Positions 7,951 to 16,912 of a DNA stretch of 64,000 bases are shown here, one piece after another. Below the pieces are notes generated by a model. It made no database searches and was not told where the DNA came from. It was given only the letters and a program-made list of their open reading frames with translations. This DNA is from Streptococcus ovis DSM 16829. Its GTDB lineage: Bacteria; Bacillota; Bacilli; Lactobacillales; Streptococcaceae. The position numbers were made by a program, and so were the translations under genes. The stretch covers positions 96,301 to 160,300 of the forward strand of contig NZ_KB904580.1 of assembly GCF_000380125.1 (NCBI RefSeq), written 5' to 3'. Within the stretch, counting starts at the first letter, position 1. The number at the start of each line of letters is the position of its first letter.

Positions 7951-8780
7951 TTCTCTACCTCCTGATAGTAGTCCATGAACAACTCTTCCAAAGAGGGTTC
8001 TTCTACTAAAAAATCATCGGGAGCAAGCTCCGAAAGACGAGTAAGAAGTTCTGCACTCCTACCTGAAAAGGAGAAGTTCTCCGTCACTCCTGCCTTCCAA
8101 AATGTCACTTGCTTGGTTTGGCTACGGGTCAAGTTCGCGACAGTGTCCATCTTGATAATTTTTCCGTCCTTGATAATAGCAGCGCGATGACAATAATTCT
8201 TAATCTCTGACAGAACGTGGGAAGAAAGGAAGCAAGTCGCACCATTTGCACAGGCTTCCTTGATGATTTCAAAGAAGCGTTCCTGCATAAGAGGGTCTAA
8301 GCCTGATGTCGGTTCATCCAAAACAATCAACTCTGGCTGATGTTGCAGGGCACAAACAATGCTAACTTTTTTGCGATTTCCCAGAGACAAATCCTTGATT
8401 TTCTTTTCAACCGGCACTTCCAGAATAGAGCAAAGGCGCTGTGCTTCTTCTGAACAGTCTTTCTTGCGCGAGGCAGCTGCAAAAGCAATGACATTCTTGA
8501 CCTTCATATCAGGATAAAACATGGCTTCTGATGGCATATAACCAGTATGCGCCAAGGCCTCTGTCAAATGAAGATAGCGACCACCAAAAAGGGTTATTTC
8601 TCCTCCAGTCAACTGAATAAGCCCCAATAGACAGCGAATCGTGGTGGATTTTCCAGCCCCATTTGAACCCAGAAAGCCAAAGATTTCCCCCTTTTCAACC
8701 GTCAGAGACACATCTTCAACACCCATGTGCCTACCATAGTATTTCTTTAGATTTTTAATAACAACTACTTCTTCCACCAT
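7947..8780 (-). CDS. ABC transporter ATP-binding protein
   Basis: 277 residues. Walker A GSNGAGKST (about 38-46), Q-loop region near GYMPSEAMFYPDM, signature LSLGNRKKVS, Walker B LIVLDEP and the switch His in SSHVLSE are all intact, so it should hydrolyse ATP. The C-terminal part (KQVTFWKAG onward) is the extension found in exporter ATPases paired with ABC-2 permeases. The start codon overlaps the previous stop by one base (TGATG), so it is translationally coupled to the DUF3021 gene. Confidence 0.93.
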   Translation of the reverse strand: MVEEVVVIKNLKKYYGRHMGVEDVSLTVEKGEIFGFLGSNGAGKSTTIRCLLGLIQLTGGEITLFGGRYLHLTEALAHTGYMPSEAMFYPDMKVKNVIAFAAASRKKDCSEEAQRLCSILEVPVEKKIKDLSLGNRKKVSIVCALQHQPELIVLDEPTSGLDPLMQERFFEIIKEACANGATCFLSSHVLSEIKNYCHRAAIIKDGKIIKMDTVANLTRSQTKQVTFWKAGVTENFSFSGRSAELLTRLSELAPDDFLVEEPSLEELFMDYYQEVEK

Positions 8781-9220
8781 CAGCGTTTCTCCTTGTAATG
8801 TTCTAAGAGTTGATTCAAATGCTTACTATCGATTTTGCGCTTGATTTTATTAAGGAGATAGATACAATAATAACAGTATAATTGCCAAACTCCAAAACCT
8901 ACCCAAACTCCGATTCGTCCATCAAACCAGTTCAGGAAATGAACTGCCAGCAGATATAAACCTGTGCAGAGAAGCGCCGATAGCCACCAAGTCCCAGACA
9001 GTCTTTCTGCCTCATCAAAATTCTTTAAGGCATATACCTGTAAGTTACAGATAAGGTAGCTCAAAAGGGCAATTTCTGCAATCTGCAAAAGACTGATAGA
9101 AAAAGTCTGCTGCCAGATTAAGTAACAAGCACAGTAAAAAAGATGACAAAGGCTATAAATCCCAGCCTTATACTCAATACTAATTTCTCGGCTCAGAAAT
9201 TTTTCCCATTTATTCTTCAT
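8780..9220 (-). CDS. DUF3021-like four-helix membrane protein
   Basis: 146 residues with about four membrane helices, including SLCHLFYCACYLIW, LLSYLICNLQVYAL and LLCTGLYLLAVHFLNWF. Membrane proteins of this size that directly follow a LytTR regulator usually belong to DUF3021, and NFDEAERL resembles that family. It overlaps the LytTR gene by 11 bp and the ATPase gene by one base. It may act as a membrane sensor or anti-regulator of the LytTR protein, as proposed for LytTR regulatory pairs in streptococci; this is inference. Confidence 0.7.
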   Translation of the reverse strand: MKNKWEKFLSREISIEYKAGIYSLCHLFYCACYLIWQQTFSISLLQIAEIALLSYLICNLQVYALKNFDEAERLSGTWWLSALLCTGLYLLAVHFLNWFDGRIGVWVGFGVWQLYCYYCIYLLNKIKRKIDSKHLNQLLEHYKEKR

Positions 9221-9662
9221 CGTGCACCCCCTCTTGTAAAATGCGTCTTAATTCGCTAGCATACTTACGGGAAATAACAATCCTTTCCCCATTGTCCAAC
9301 TTGGCTTCTATTCGCCCAAAAGACTGGCTCTTAAAAGTCTCAATGCGATAGATATTTAATACCATAGATTTGGCACAACGAAAGAAACCACGATGGGCAT
9401 AAATAGTGACCAATTCCTTAAGAGATTGCCCTAGTTGATAGACTGCCTTTTCTGTATAGGCAAAACTTTGGCCGTCAATGCTTTCAAAGTAGAGCACCTC
9501 ATCCAATAAAATATAGCGACTCCCACTAGCATCGCTGACCAAGATTTTTTCCTGTTCACTTGTTATTAAATCACAAACAGTCTGAATCGTCGCCGTCATC
9601 TGATGATAACGGATAATGACCTCTTCATCTCCTGCTGAAATTTGTTCTAATCGTAATCTCAC
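9210..9662 (-). CDS. LytTR-domain DNA-binding regulator
   Basis: 150 residues from a GTG at 9662, chosen because GGAGG sits seven bases upstream and longer versions would begin within the promoter. The C-terminal half (about 55-150) is a LytTR DNA-binding domain (ILLDEVLYFESIDGQSFAY, FFRCAKSMVLN, RIVISRKYASELRRIL). There is no receiver domain, as in the LytTR regulatory systems in which the regulator is paired with a membrane inhibitor. Heads the operon with DUF3021 and an ABC exporter, so it probably controls that exporter and itself. Confidence 0.86.
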   Translation of the reverse strand: MRLRLEQISAGDEEVIIRYHQMTATIQTVCDLITSEQEKILVSDASGSRYILLDEVLYFESIDGQSFAYTEKAVYQLGQSLKELVTIYAHRGFFRCAKSMVLNIYRIETFKSQSFGRIEAKLDNGERIVISRKYASELRRILQEGVHDEE

Positions 9663-9683
9663 TAGAAGCCTCCTTTTAGGACT

Positions 9684-9692
9684 ATTATAGCA
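9684..9692 (-). promoter_or_regulatory. Extended -10 promoter of the LytTR operon
   Basis: TGC-TATAAT on the minus strand (TATAAT at 9684-9689). The ribosome site AAGGAGGC (9668-9675) begins almost at the predicted start site, so the 5' leader is only about 15 nt. No clear -35 is visible. Confidence 0.65.
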
Positions 9693-9753
9693 AAATTCAC
9701 TCACCAGAAAATGAAAAGGGGCACAAGATGCAAAAATCTTTCCTAACATGCAA

Positions 9754-9786
9754 AAAACCTGATTAGATAAACTCTAATCAGGTTTT
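9754..9786. terminator. Bidirectional terminator between glmU and the LytTR operon
   Basis: A perfect 14-bp stem AAAACCTGATTAGA / TCTAATCAGGTTTT with a 5-nt loop. T runs occur on both strands; it lies just downstream of the glmU stop and ends that transcript. Confidence 0.88.
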
Positions 9787-9790
9787 ATTG

Positions 9791-11182
<1,392 letters not shown>

Positions 11183-11202
11183 TCAATTCTGTATAAAAAT
11201 TA

Positions 11203-11516
11203 GAGAGTGGGACAGAAATCGGTAATTCGTAAGTATTCGATTTCGTCGTCCCACCTCCGCACAGCTCAAACAGTCAGGGAAGTGACTGTTTGAGGTTGGG
11301 AATTTGGGAAAGACATTTCCCTCATTCGGCAGGGCTTTAAAAGGTGATGAAATCAGCGTATTAGAGCCCACTAGCAGTGGTTCATTGGCGCTAAAGCGCC
11401 TAATGAACTGTGCAGGGGCAACTCTAAAACTGGCAAAACCAGTGAGAGTTACTCCCAACCACTACGTTTTGTTTAGTTGGTTATAATAAAAAATGCAGAA
11501 ACTAGGACTTCTGCCC
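11203..11516. repeat. Structured intergenic element (multi-hairpin, imperfect terminal inverted repeats)
   Basis: The 384-bp gap between glmU and the next gene has no credible CDS but is packed with inverted repeats. GTGGGAC pairs with GTCCCAC and AAATCG with CGATTT (11207-11253). CTCAAACAGTCA (11265-11276) pairs with TGACTGTTTGAG (11283-11294). GGTTGGGA (11294-11301) pairs with TCCCAACC (11453-11460) as an outer stem. GTTCATT-GGCGCT pairs with AGCGCC-T-AATGAAC (11381-11408). ACTGG pairs with CCAGT near 11430-11442, and GCAGAA with TTCTGC near 11495-11513. The ends resemble each other in inverse orientation (TGGGACAGAAATC and TGGGGCAGAAGTC). It looks like a miniature repeat or a structured RNA. 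Confidence 0.65.
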
Positions 11517-11557
11517 CAGCCCCTTGCATTATACCATAAAATAGTGGAACTGTTAAG

Positions 11558-11887
11558 CTAAATACCAATCCCTACACTATAAAGGTGGAGATTGCGTTGT
11601 ACCTGATCCATGTGAAAAGTATCGTAGGCTCGCCAAGCTTTCTTAGCTGGTTCAGTCAGCTCTGCCGCCCCTAGCCCAACCGACATGGAAAAGCTCTTAT
11701 GAAAACGCTCGAGAGCAATCAGGACCGTATTGTCTGCTGTTTTGCTTTTACGGACAGTAGCTAGTACCTCGTCCAATCGTTCTCGCATGCGGCGGTCATC
11801 GTAAGAGTTTGGTGACGTTGTTGCAAACTGGTTTTGTAGGTCTTCCAAGAGGCGCAAAGCGTCTTGGAGCACTTGTGTATCTACCAT
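11558..11887 (-). CDS. Conserved small helical protein of unknown function
   Basis: 109 residues from the ATG at 11887, preferred over an ATG at 11905 because AGAGGTG precedes it at good spacing. Almost all alpha-helical by composition (LQDALRLLEDLQNQF; MRERLDEVLATVRKS; ALERFHKSFSMSVGLG), with no membrane segment or signal. I do not recognise the family; the size and helix content resemble small bacteriocin-immunity-type proteins, but no specific motif supports that. It has its own strong promoter with an embedded inverted repeat, so it is probably a regulated single gene. Confidence 0.7.
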   Translation of the reverse strand: MVDTQVLQDALRLLEDLQNQFATTSPNSYDDRRMRERLDEVLATVRKSKTADNTVLIALERFHKSFSMSVGLGAAELTEPAKKAWRAYDTFHMDQVQRNLHLYSVGIGI

Positions 11888-11916
11888 GATAAACACCTCT
11901 TTCATTAATTGATGGC

Positions 11917-11948
11917 TTTATCATACGCCTTTGTGATAAAAAGGTCAA
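11917..11948 (-). promoter_or_regulatory. Promoter with embedded operator-like inverted repeat
   Basis: On the minus strand: -35 TTGACC (11943-11948), 17-bp spacer, -10 TATGAT (11920-11925). The inverted repeat TTTATCA (11917-11923) / TGATAAA (11934-11940), arms 7 bp and gap 10 bp, covers the -10 and part of the spacer, as a repressor site would. Confidence 0.65.
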
Positions 11949-11968
11949 GTAAAAGGAGGTAAGAAAGA

Positions 11969-12934
11969 CTAACGGTTCTTACTCGTTGCCATCTCCAAGA
12001 CCTGCATGACTGCTCGGCTGTGATTCAGTTGCTTCTGTGCGCTAGCAAAATCTTGTTTGGAAATCATTCTCTCAAATGCAACAAATTCATCATACATACG
12101 ATGTTTTGGTTGGTTCTGATTGACCACTTGGGTGTCCTGTCCATTTAGCGTTAGGCTAACTTCTGGCATGGCATTGGTGGGACCAAGTACCGCAAGAGAG
12201 CCTTTATCACCTTGAATGGTCGAGCGAATTTCTGCACTGCAATCCTTGGCACCGATACAGACAGCCTTAAAATCCTCGTAATCCATGACCAACATACCTG
12301 AAGTATCGACATCACGCTCGATATTGGCAAGGTATTGGACAGACTGAGGGGCTCCAAAAAGACCGACAACTAAGTGAATATTATAGATATTCAAATCACG
12401 CAGAGCCCCGCCACCCATCTCTGGGTTAAAGGCAGGCGCAATTTCTCCACGTTTGAAAGCATCATAACGAGAACTATATTGTGAATAATTGCAGCTGACA
12501 ATCTTGACATCGCCAACTTGTGCTAAATGTTCTTTTAAAAATTGGAAATTACCCAAGTATTGATTGGTAATGGCTTCTAACAGGAATAATGTTTTCTGCT
12601 CTGCTATTGTGACCAAATCCTCCAACTCAGAAGCAAGTAGGGTAAATGGTTTTTCACAAATGACGTGTTTTCCAGCTAATAGGGCCTTACGGGCATAGTC
12701 ATAGTGGGTATGGTTTGGAGTACCAACATAGATAGTGTCCACAGCAGGATTGGCCAAAATCTCCTCGTAGTTGCTGGTTGCCTGCGCCATGCCGTATTCT
12801 TGCGCCAAGTCTTTTGCCACCGCAATCGAACGCGGTGTAGACATGACGGCCACCAGCTCAATCCCGTCGATTTCCTGCAAAACAGGCAAAACCTCCTTGA
12901 CAATCATCCCTGTTCCTAATAGTGCTAATTTCAT
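11969..12934 (-). CDS. Gfo/Idh/MocA family NAD(P)-dependent oxidoreductase
   Basis: 321 residues. N-terminal Rossmann domain with LALLGTGMIVKEVLP, then the family signature YVGTPNHTHYDYARKALLAGKHVICEKPFT (shown here in short form: VGTPNHTHYD and ICEKPFT), whose Lys is catalytic in most members. The C-terminal alpha/beta domain has GGGALRDLNIYNIH. Members oxidise or reduce sugars, inositols or related polyols; the substrate cannot be told from sequence. It overlaps the end of the upstream membrane-protein gene by four bases. Confidence 0.87.
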   Translation of the reverse strand: MKLALLGTGMIVKEVLPVLQEIDGIELVAVMSTPRSIAVAKDLAQEYGMAQATSNYEEILANPAVDTIYVGTPNHTHYDYARKALLAGKHVICEKPFTLLASELEDLVTIAEQKTLFLLEAITNQYLGNFQFLKEHLAQVGDVKIVSCNYSQYSSRYDAFKRGEIAPAFNPEMGGGALRDLNIYNIHLVVGLFGAPQSVQYLANIERDVDTSGMLVMDYEDFKAVCIGAKDCSAEIRSTIQGDKGSLAVLGPTNAMPEVSLTLNGQDTQVVNQNQPKHRMYDEFVAFERMISKQDFASAQKQLNHSRAVMQVLEMATSKNR

Positions 12935-14202
12935 CCTGTTTCCTCCTCTATTTTTTGTTTTCCAACGATAAATTTTGTAATGACATTCGTTTGTGGTCTT
13001 TGGTATTCTCTTTCAAAAAAGTCCTGATAAATTCCTGGCGTCAAAATACCATGATTGGCAACATTGTCTGTTCCAATGACTTCTAAAATCGTATCTGCCA
13101 AGAGTACACAGTTGGTAGTCATGACAAAATAAGTTTTAAATTTAGAATGTGAAAACTTAAAGCTTTCCACACCATAGTGCTGATGAAGTTGCCCCAAATA
13201 GCTGGCTTTTTGTTCCTCACTCTTCAATACAAATGGAACTGTTGCCTCCATCACTTCTTGCAGACGTTTCTCCACAGCAGTCTTTTGCTCTTCTGTTAAT
13301 ACCATGCCATAACCAACTACCACACGCCAGTCATCCGCTTCCAAGGAAGTGAGGTAATCTTGACTGGACAATCGAAAGAGTACCCCATCTCCAATCATCC
13401 CAAAAAGTGTGCTCTTATCTACATCATATTGCCCATAGGCGTAGGTGACACCTTTGTAGGAAATATCCACATGCCCCATCATTTCAAAACCCTGTCTTGC
13501 AGTATGAATCCAAATTTCAATATCTGGTTGGCGCCCTTTTGTGTCCATGTTCTCTAATAAAATCGGTTGGCTACGTTCTGGGCTAAACAGGCGATTCAAA
13601 AACCGAATAGCACTAACTGGAATCAATGCAGATAAGAAAATCGGGAGCCCAAATCGCTTGCGATGCCCTGTCTCATCTAGCATTTTACGATTGCTTCCAA
13701 TAGCTTCACGAATCATGGAAACTCCCCTAATGAGAAGGGAGATTCCAATGAAACGATAAACGCTATCTAGAGACTGGTTCAGTTGGAACAAGGTGATTAG
13801 ACCTAAAATCAGATGTACAATACCATCTCCCAAAGTCAGAAGAGAGGGCTGACTTTGATTACGCACGCCTAAAAAATAGTCTATTAACAAACATACCCCT
13901 ATTGCAAAAAATTCCAGTGTGACCACAAAGGCTAACAGGCTCGTGGGCAGGAGAGCATTGTTTACAAAAAATAATGATAAGAGAACATTTAAAAAGATTT
14001 GAACTCCTGATGCTTTCTTGGATTCAATCGGTTTAAACCATCTCATCATAAGTTGATAGCTAGTCCGTAACAGAAAAACAAAAGCTACACTTGCAAAGAG
14101 AAAGAGGGCAAAACGTGTCCCAAGAAAGAAAAATAGGGAACCAGCGATGACTAGCACAACACCAAATACCAAACTATCCCATTTTTGTTTTTCTAGTTTC
14201 AT
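12931..14202 (-). CDS. HdeD-like membrane protein with C-terminal papain-like (NC motif) domain
   Basis: 423 residues. Residues 10-170 hold about six membrane helices in the pattern of HdeD/DUF308 proteins. A linker with a further short hydrophobic stretch (185-200) leads to a cytoplasmic or extracellular domain (about 225-415). That domain has IWIHTARQGFEMMGHVDISY (His233, His244) and, much later, TTNCVLLAD with Cys365. His first and an Asn-Cys motif last is the order in permuted NlpC/P60 (LRAT/DUF4105-like) hydrolases. The membrane part is clear; the hydrolase reading is inference. Translationally coupled to the oxidoreductase gene downstream (ATGA). Confidence 0.65.
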   Translation of the reverse strand: MKLEKQKWDSLVFGVVLVIAGSLFFFLGTRFALFLFASVAFVFLLRTSYQLMMRWFKPIESKKASGVQIFLNVLLSLFFVNNALLPTSLLAFVVTLEFFAIGVCLLIDYFLGVRNQSQPSLLTLGDGIVHLILGLITLFQLNQSLDSVYRFIGISLLIRGVSMIREAIGSNRKMLDETGHRKRFGLPIFLSALIPVSAIRFLNRLFSPERSQPILLENMDTKGRQPDIEIWIHTARQGFEMMGHVDISYKGVTYAYGQYDVDKSTLFGMIGDGVLFRLSSQDYLTSLEADDWRVVVGYGMVLTEEQKTAVEKRLQEVMEATVPFVLKSEEQKASYLGQLHQHYGVESFKFSHSKFKTYFVMTTNCVLLADTILEVIGTDNVANHGILTPGIYQDFFEREYQRPQTNVITKFIVGKQKIEEETG

Positions 14203-14206
14203 CTAT

Positions 14207-14659
14207 TCACTTTTTCCCTACAAGTGGATACACCACTTCAAATTCTTCTAAAACGACCTTTGATATTTCGGTAAATGAAATGCCAATAGCTCCGAGCCAT
14301 TCTGTGAATAATTCTTTATGAACCTGACGCCAATAGGCAAGACTTCTATCGCCTTCACCCTCTTTATAGGCATGTTCTGCGGGCACCTCATCAAAAGGAA
14401 GCACCGTAATTTTTGTCGTCTGAATGACACAGACCGCCTCCCCCTGACAGTCCAAAATAACACTTAAATGTCCGACTTCCCCAATAGGCTCATTTTCGTA
14501 AAGGTGTTCATCATAGCTAGAGGCTGTCGCCGTCTTGGTACCTTCCAGCACCAACTGTGCTAAGCGATCGGGTTCTGCTCCAAAGGCCCAAGCATCGATG
14601 TCATCACCGATGTTGGGGTTGATTTGCTTGTATTTATTCCATAATTCTTGTGGGGTCAT
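14207..14659 (-). CDS. ASCH domain protein
   Basis: 150 residues from the ATG at 14659, which has AAGGAG at good spacing; the longer frame starts inside the upstream gene. The sequence WAFGAEPDRLAQLVLEGTKTATASSYDEHLYENEPIGEVGH (in parts) matches the streptococcal/enterococcal ASCH family: GTKTATAS is the conserved loop over the RNA- or nucleoside-binding cleft of the PUA-like fold. Some ASCH proteins are RNases or amidohydrolases for modified nucleosides. Function here is unknown. Confidence 0.82.
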   Translation of the reverse strand: MTPQELWNKYKQINPNIGDDIDAWAFGAEPDRLAQLVLEGTKTATASSYDEHLYENEPIGEVGHLSVILDCQGEAVCVIQTTKITVLPFDEVPAEHAYKEGEGDRSLAYWRQVHKELFTEWLGAIGISFTEISKVVLEEFEVVYPLVGKK

Positions 14660-14679
14660 GCATTCTCCTTTTCCTTCCT

Positions 14680-15549
14680 CTATACTGACCACTCTTGGTC
14701 GTTTTCCATGATGAAAGGCTTGGTTGAGCCCGTCTCATCCACATCGTATTTCTTCATTAGGTAGTCATAGACTGCCTGTTTCTTATCAAATTTTACCACT
14801 TGATATGGTTCTTCAAAGGATATTTTTTCGATGAATAGATAGCCCTTCTCAGCAGGTAACAAAACACCCACATGACCGATAAAGAGTTTAGTCGCTGCCT
14901 CTTCTAACTGATCATGAAACCAAACCGACACCATACTCGCTTTTCCAGTCGCAAAGGTAACGCCCTGTGCTTGCCAGTATTCTTGCACCTTCTTGGCATG
15001 AACAGCGGTATCGGAGACATTTTCCGTTGCGACAGCACCAAATAGTGTTTTAAAGATTTCTTGTTCTGCTTCTGTCCGTTGATAAATAGCTGGCGCGTCT
15101 GCCAAGGCTTCCTTGTCAATGAACAAAAGGCTATCATCAACAGGCGCCGTTCCTGCAACCCTAATAGCCGACTGCAAGAGTTGGAAGGTGGTCAAGCGGC
15201 AATTGTAACCCGGAAAATAAGGAAATTCCTCTACCCACTTGTCACTAATCGCCCCGACATCGTAGGTTGGAACAAGGGTATCCGACTGACCATATCCTGA
15301 CTGCACCAAGCTATCTGTCGGGATATGATCATTATAGAACTGGACTTGTTCCATAAATTGTGTCACATCCTCCTCAGCTAGCGACGCTGTTAATTGTTGC
15401 TCCACCTCTTTCTGACTAGCGGTGTCCAACAGATTAGAGTAGTTTAAGACAGGCTCTGACGATGACGGTTTACTCTGTTTTGAAGAAGTCCCACATCCTA
15501 CCAGTGCTAATATCACTAGAAAACAAATACTTACGTAAATTTTCTTCAT
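14680..15549 (-). CDS. DUF4300 family lipoprotein
   Basis: 289 residues. Signal peptide with lipobox LALVGC (Cys19), so it should be lipid-anchored outside the membrane. The mature part begins with a Ser/Lys linker and then a domain with NYSNLLD, the conserved PGYNCRLTTFQLL (Cys about 117) and GHVGVLLP (His about 226). The family is DUF4300; the Asn-Cys ... His layout is reminiscent of NlpC/P60-type enzymes but that is only a suggestion. The next gene (ASCH) starts 21 bp after the stop. Confidence 0.8.
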   Translation of the reverse strand: MKKIYVSICFLVILALVGCGTSSKQSKPSSSEPVLNYSNLLDTASQKEVEQQLTASLAEEDVTQFMEQVQFYNDHIPTDSLVQSGYGQSDTLVPTYDVGAISDKWVEEFPYFPGYNCRLTTFQLLQSAIRVAGTAPVDDSLLFIDKEALADAPAIYQRTEAEQEIFKTLFGAVATENVSDTAVHAKKVQEYWQAQGVTFATGKASMVSVWFHDQLEEAATKLFIGHVGVLLPAEKGYLFIEKISFEEPYQVVKFDKKQAVYDYLMKKYDVDETGSTKPFIMENDQEWSV

Positions 15550-15592
15550 AGATAAGTCCTCTCAACTTCTTTCCCTGCTTTTTTATGCTACA

Positions 15593-15835
15593 TTACGCAC
15601 CAGATGCGATTCCTAATAACAACTTAACTGCCTTTCGCTTTTTGGACTGGCACTTGAACCCTTCTTCGCTATCCATAATCAGAACCGTATACCCAACCCA
15701 GAGACGTAGGTAGATAGATTGAACTTTAATTGGTCCAACAATCCCCTGCAATTCGTATTCCGTACCATCTTCCTGTTCAAATTCTGTACGCACCAACCAA
15801 CGATTGCCAAAGCCAAATTCAATCAATTTTTTCAT
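15593..15835 (-). CDS. DUF3977 family small protein
   Basis: 80 residues, MKKLIEFGFGNRWLVRTEFEQ... with GIVGPIKVQSIYLRLWVGYTVLI, the conserved pattern of DUF3977. Soluble, beta-rich, no signal. It begins directly after the SDR stop codon (TAG-ATG) with GGAG about 10 bases upstream, so it is the last gene of the DUF2829-SDR-DUF3977 operon. Function unknown. Confidence 0.8.
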   Translation of the reverse strand: MKKLIEFGFGNRWLVRTEFEQEDGTEYELQGIVGPIKVQSIYLRLWVGYTVLIMDSEEGFKCQSKKRKAVKLLLGIASGA

Positions 15836-16534
15836 CTACTTCAAACTCCAACCGCCATCAATCTTGACAATTTCGCCCTGCATGGAAGTCATCTTACCAC
15901 TTGCAAGAAAGAGGGTCAGCTCTGCGATTTCTTCTGGTTGCGTCCAGCGTTTGATGGGCGTTTGATCTGCCACCCATTCGGCCAACCCATCTGGCTCAAA
16001 GTCACTGGCAGTCATGCTAGTCTTGACCGCGCCTGGTGCAATCCCAAAAACTTGAATTCCTTTGTCTGCATAATCCAGCGCCAACTGGCGGGTAAAACCA
16101 GCTAAGGCGTGCTTACTAGCTGTATAGGCAACCCCTCCACCACCAGCTAAAAAGCTGGCAATGGAACACATATTGATAATGATGCCTGACTTTCTTTCAA
16201 CCATCTGTGCTAGATAGTGACGGGTCAACTTGACCGTCGCAAAGAAATTTGTCTGAAAGACTTGGTCAAACTCCTCCTCTGAAACGTCAAGCAAGGGTTT
16301 GTAATCGTCTAATATTCCTGCGGTATTGCACAAGATATCCACTGCTGGTACAACATCGGTCAGCGCAGCGATATCTTTTGTCAAATCGAATTGGACAAAC
16401 TGAAAATCACCCGACAAGTCAGGCTTTGCCGACTTGTCTACACCGTAAACAGCGTAGCCATTTTCCAAAAAGACACGCGCCTGAGCTAGACCAATACCAG
16501 AGGAGACGCCTGTAATGAGGACTGTTTTAGCCAT
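15836..16534 (-). CDS. Short-chain dehydrogenase/reductase
   Basis: 232 residues starting MAKTVLITGVSSGIG. The NAD(P) loop TGVSSGIG (8-15), NTAGIL (NNAG-equivalent), and the catalytic set Ser (NMCSIASF), Tyr-x-x-x-Lys (YTASK) are present, so the enzyme should be active. Closest in form to 3-oxoacyl-ACP reductase-type SDRs, but the gene is far from any fatty-acid cluster and the substrate is unknown. A start 18 bases upstream is possible; I prefer this one because family members begin here. It overlaps the DUF2829 gene by 8 bp. Confidence 0.88.
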   Translation of the reverse strand: MAKTVLITGVSSGIGLAQARVFLENGYAVYGVDKSAKPDLSGDFQFVQFDLTKDIAALTDVVPAVDILCNTAGILDDYKPLLDVSEEEFDQVFQTNFFATVKLTRHYLAQMVERKSGIIINMCSIASFLAGGGGVAYTASKHALAGFTRQLALDYADKGIQVFGIAPGAVKTSMTASDFEPDGLAEWVADQTPIKRWTQPEEIAELTLFLASGKMTSMQGEIVKIDGGWSLK

Positions 16535-16763
16535 GGACTTCCACCCAGTCATCGGCTAACACATCACAAGGCGTCGGGCTCCACATGGAAAAGCCTTCTC
16601 CGTCTCCTGAAACGTTGATGAGGAAATAAGGGGTTGCCTCTAGTTTTTCACCATGGACTTCAATCGTATCAAAGAGCTGGACGTAGTTTTCTGCACCACC
16701 CCAGCCTGTGCGAACATATTTTTTCTTAGCCTTTAAGCCTGGTAAAATCTCTTCAAAAGTCAT
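16527..16763 (-). CDS. DUF2829 (Tad2-like) small protein
   Basis: 78 residues: MTFEEILPGLKAKKKYVRTGW, then PYFLINV and the family hallmark MWSPTPCDVLADDWVEV. This is the DUF2829 fold; phage members (Tad2) bind and sequester cyclic ADP-ribose signals and so block Thoeris defence. Here the gene is chromosomal, in an operon with an SDR and a DUF3977 gene and with no phage genes nearby, so the role may be different. Good ribosome site (AAGGAGAAG) and an extended -10 promoter upstream. Confidence 0.78.
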   Translation of the reverse strand: MTFEEILPGLKAKKKYVRTGWGGAENYVQLFDTIEVHGEKLEATPYFLINVSGDGEGFSMWSPTPCDVLADDWVEVHG

Positions 16764-16792
16764 GTTTCTTCTCCTTTTTCACTTGTTTTCTT

Positions 16793-16879
16793 ATTATACC
16801 ATGAATGGGTTAAAAACCCTATCGGCGAATGGTTCATTCTCAGTGAACAGTTGAACTTTCATAGTATTCACGCTATAAT
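16793..16879. promoter_or_regulatory. Divergent promoters between DUF2829 operon and Mbeg1-like gene
   Basis: Minus strand: TGG-TATAAT (TATAAT 16793-16798). Plus strand: -35 TTGAAC (16851-16856), 17-bp spacer, -10 TATAAT (16874-16879). Between them lie two inverted repeats, GGGTT-AAA-AACCC (16807-16819) and GTTCA-N7-TGAAC (16832-16848), either of which could be a shared operator. Confidence 0.7.
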
Positions 16880-16912
16880 AAAATACAAGTTTATCTTAGA
16901 AAGAAGAATCTT

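Noticed and set aside
11183-11486. Two open frames (91 and 60 codons) between glmU and the 109-residue gene
   Set aside because: They lie inside hairpins, have no ribosome sites and no recognisable sequence.
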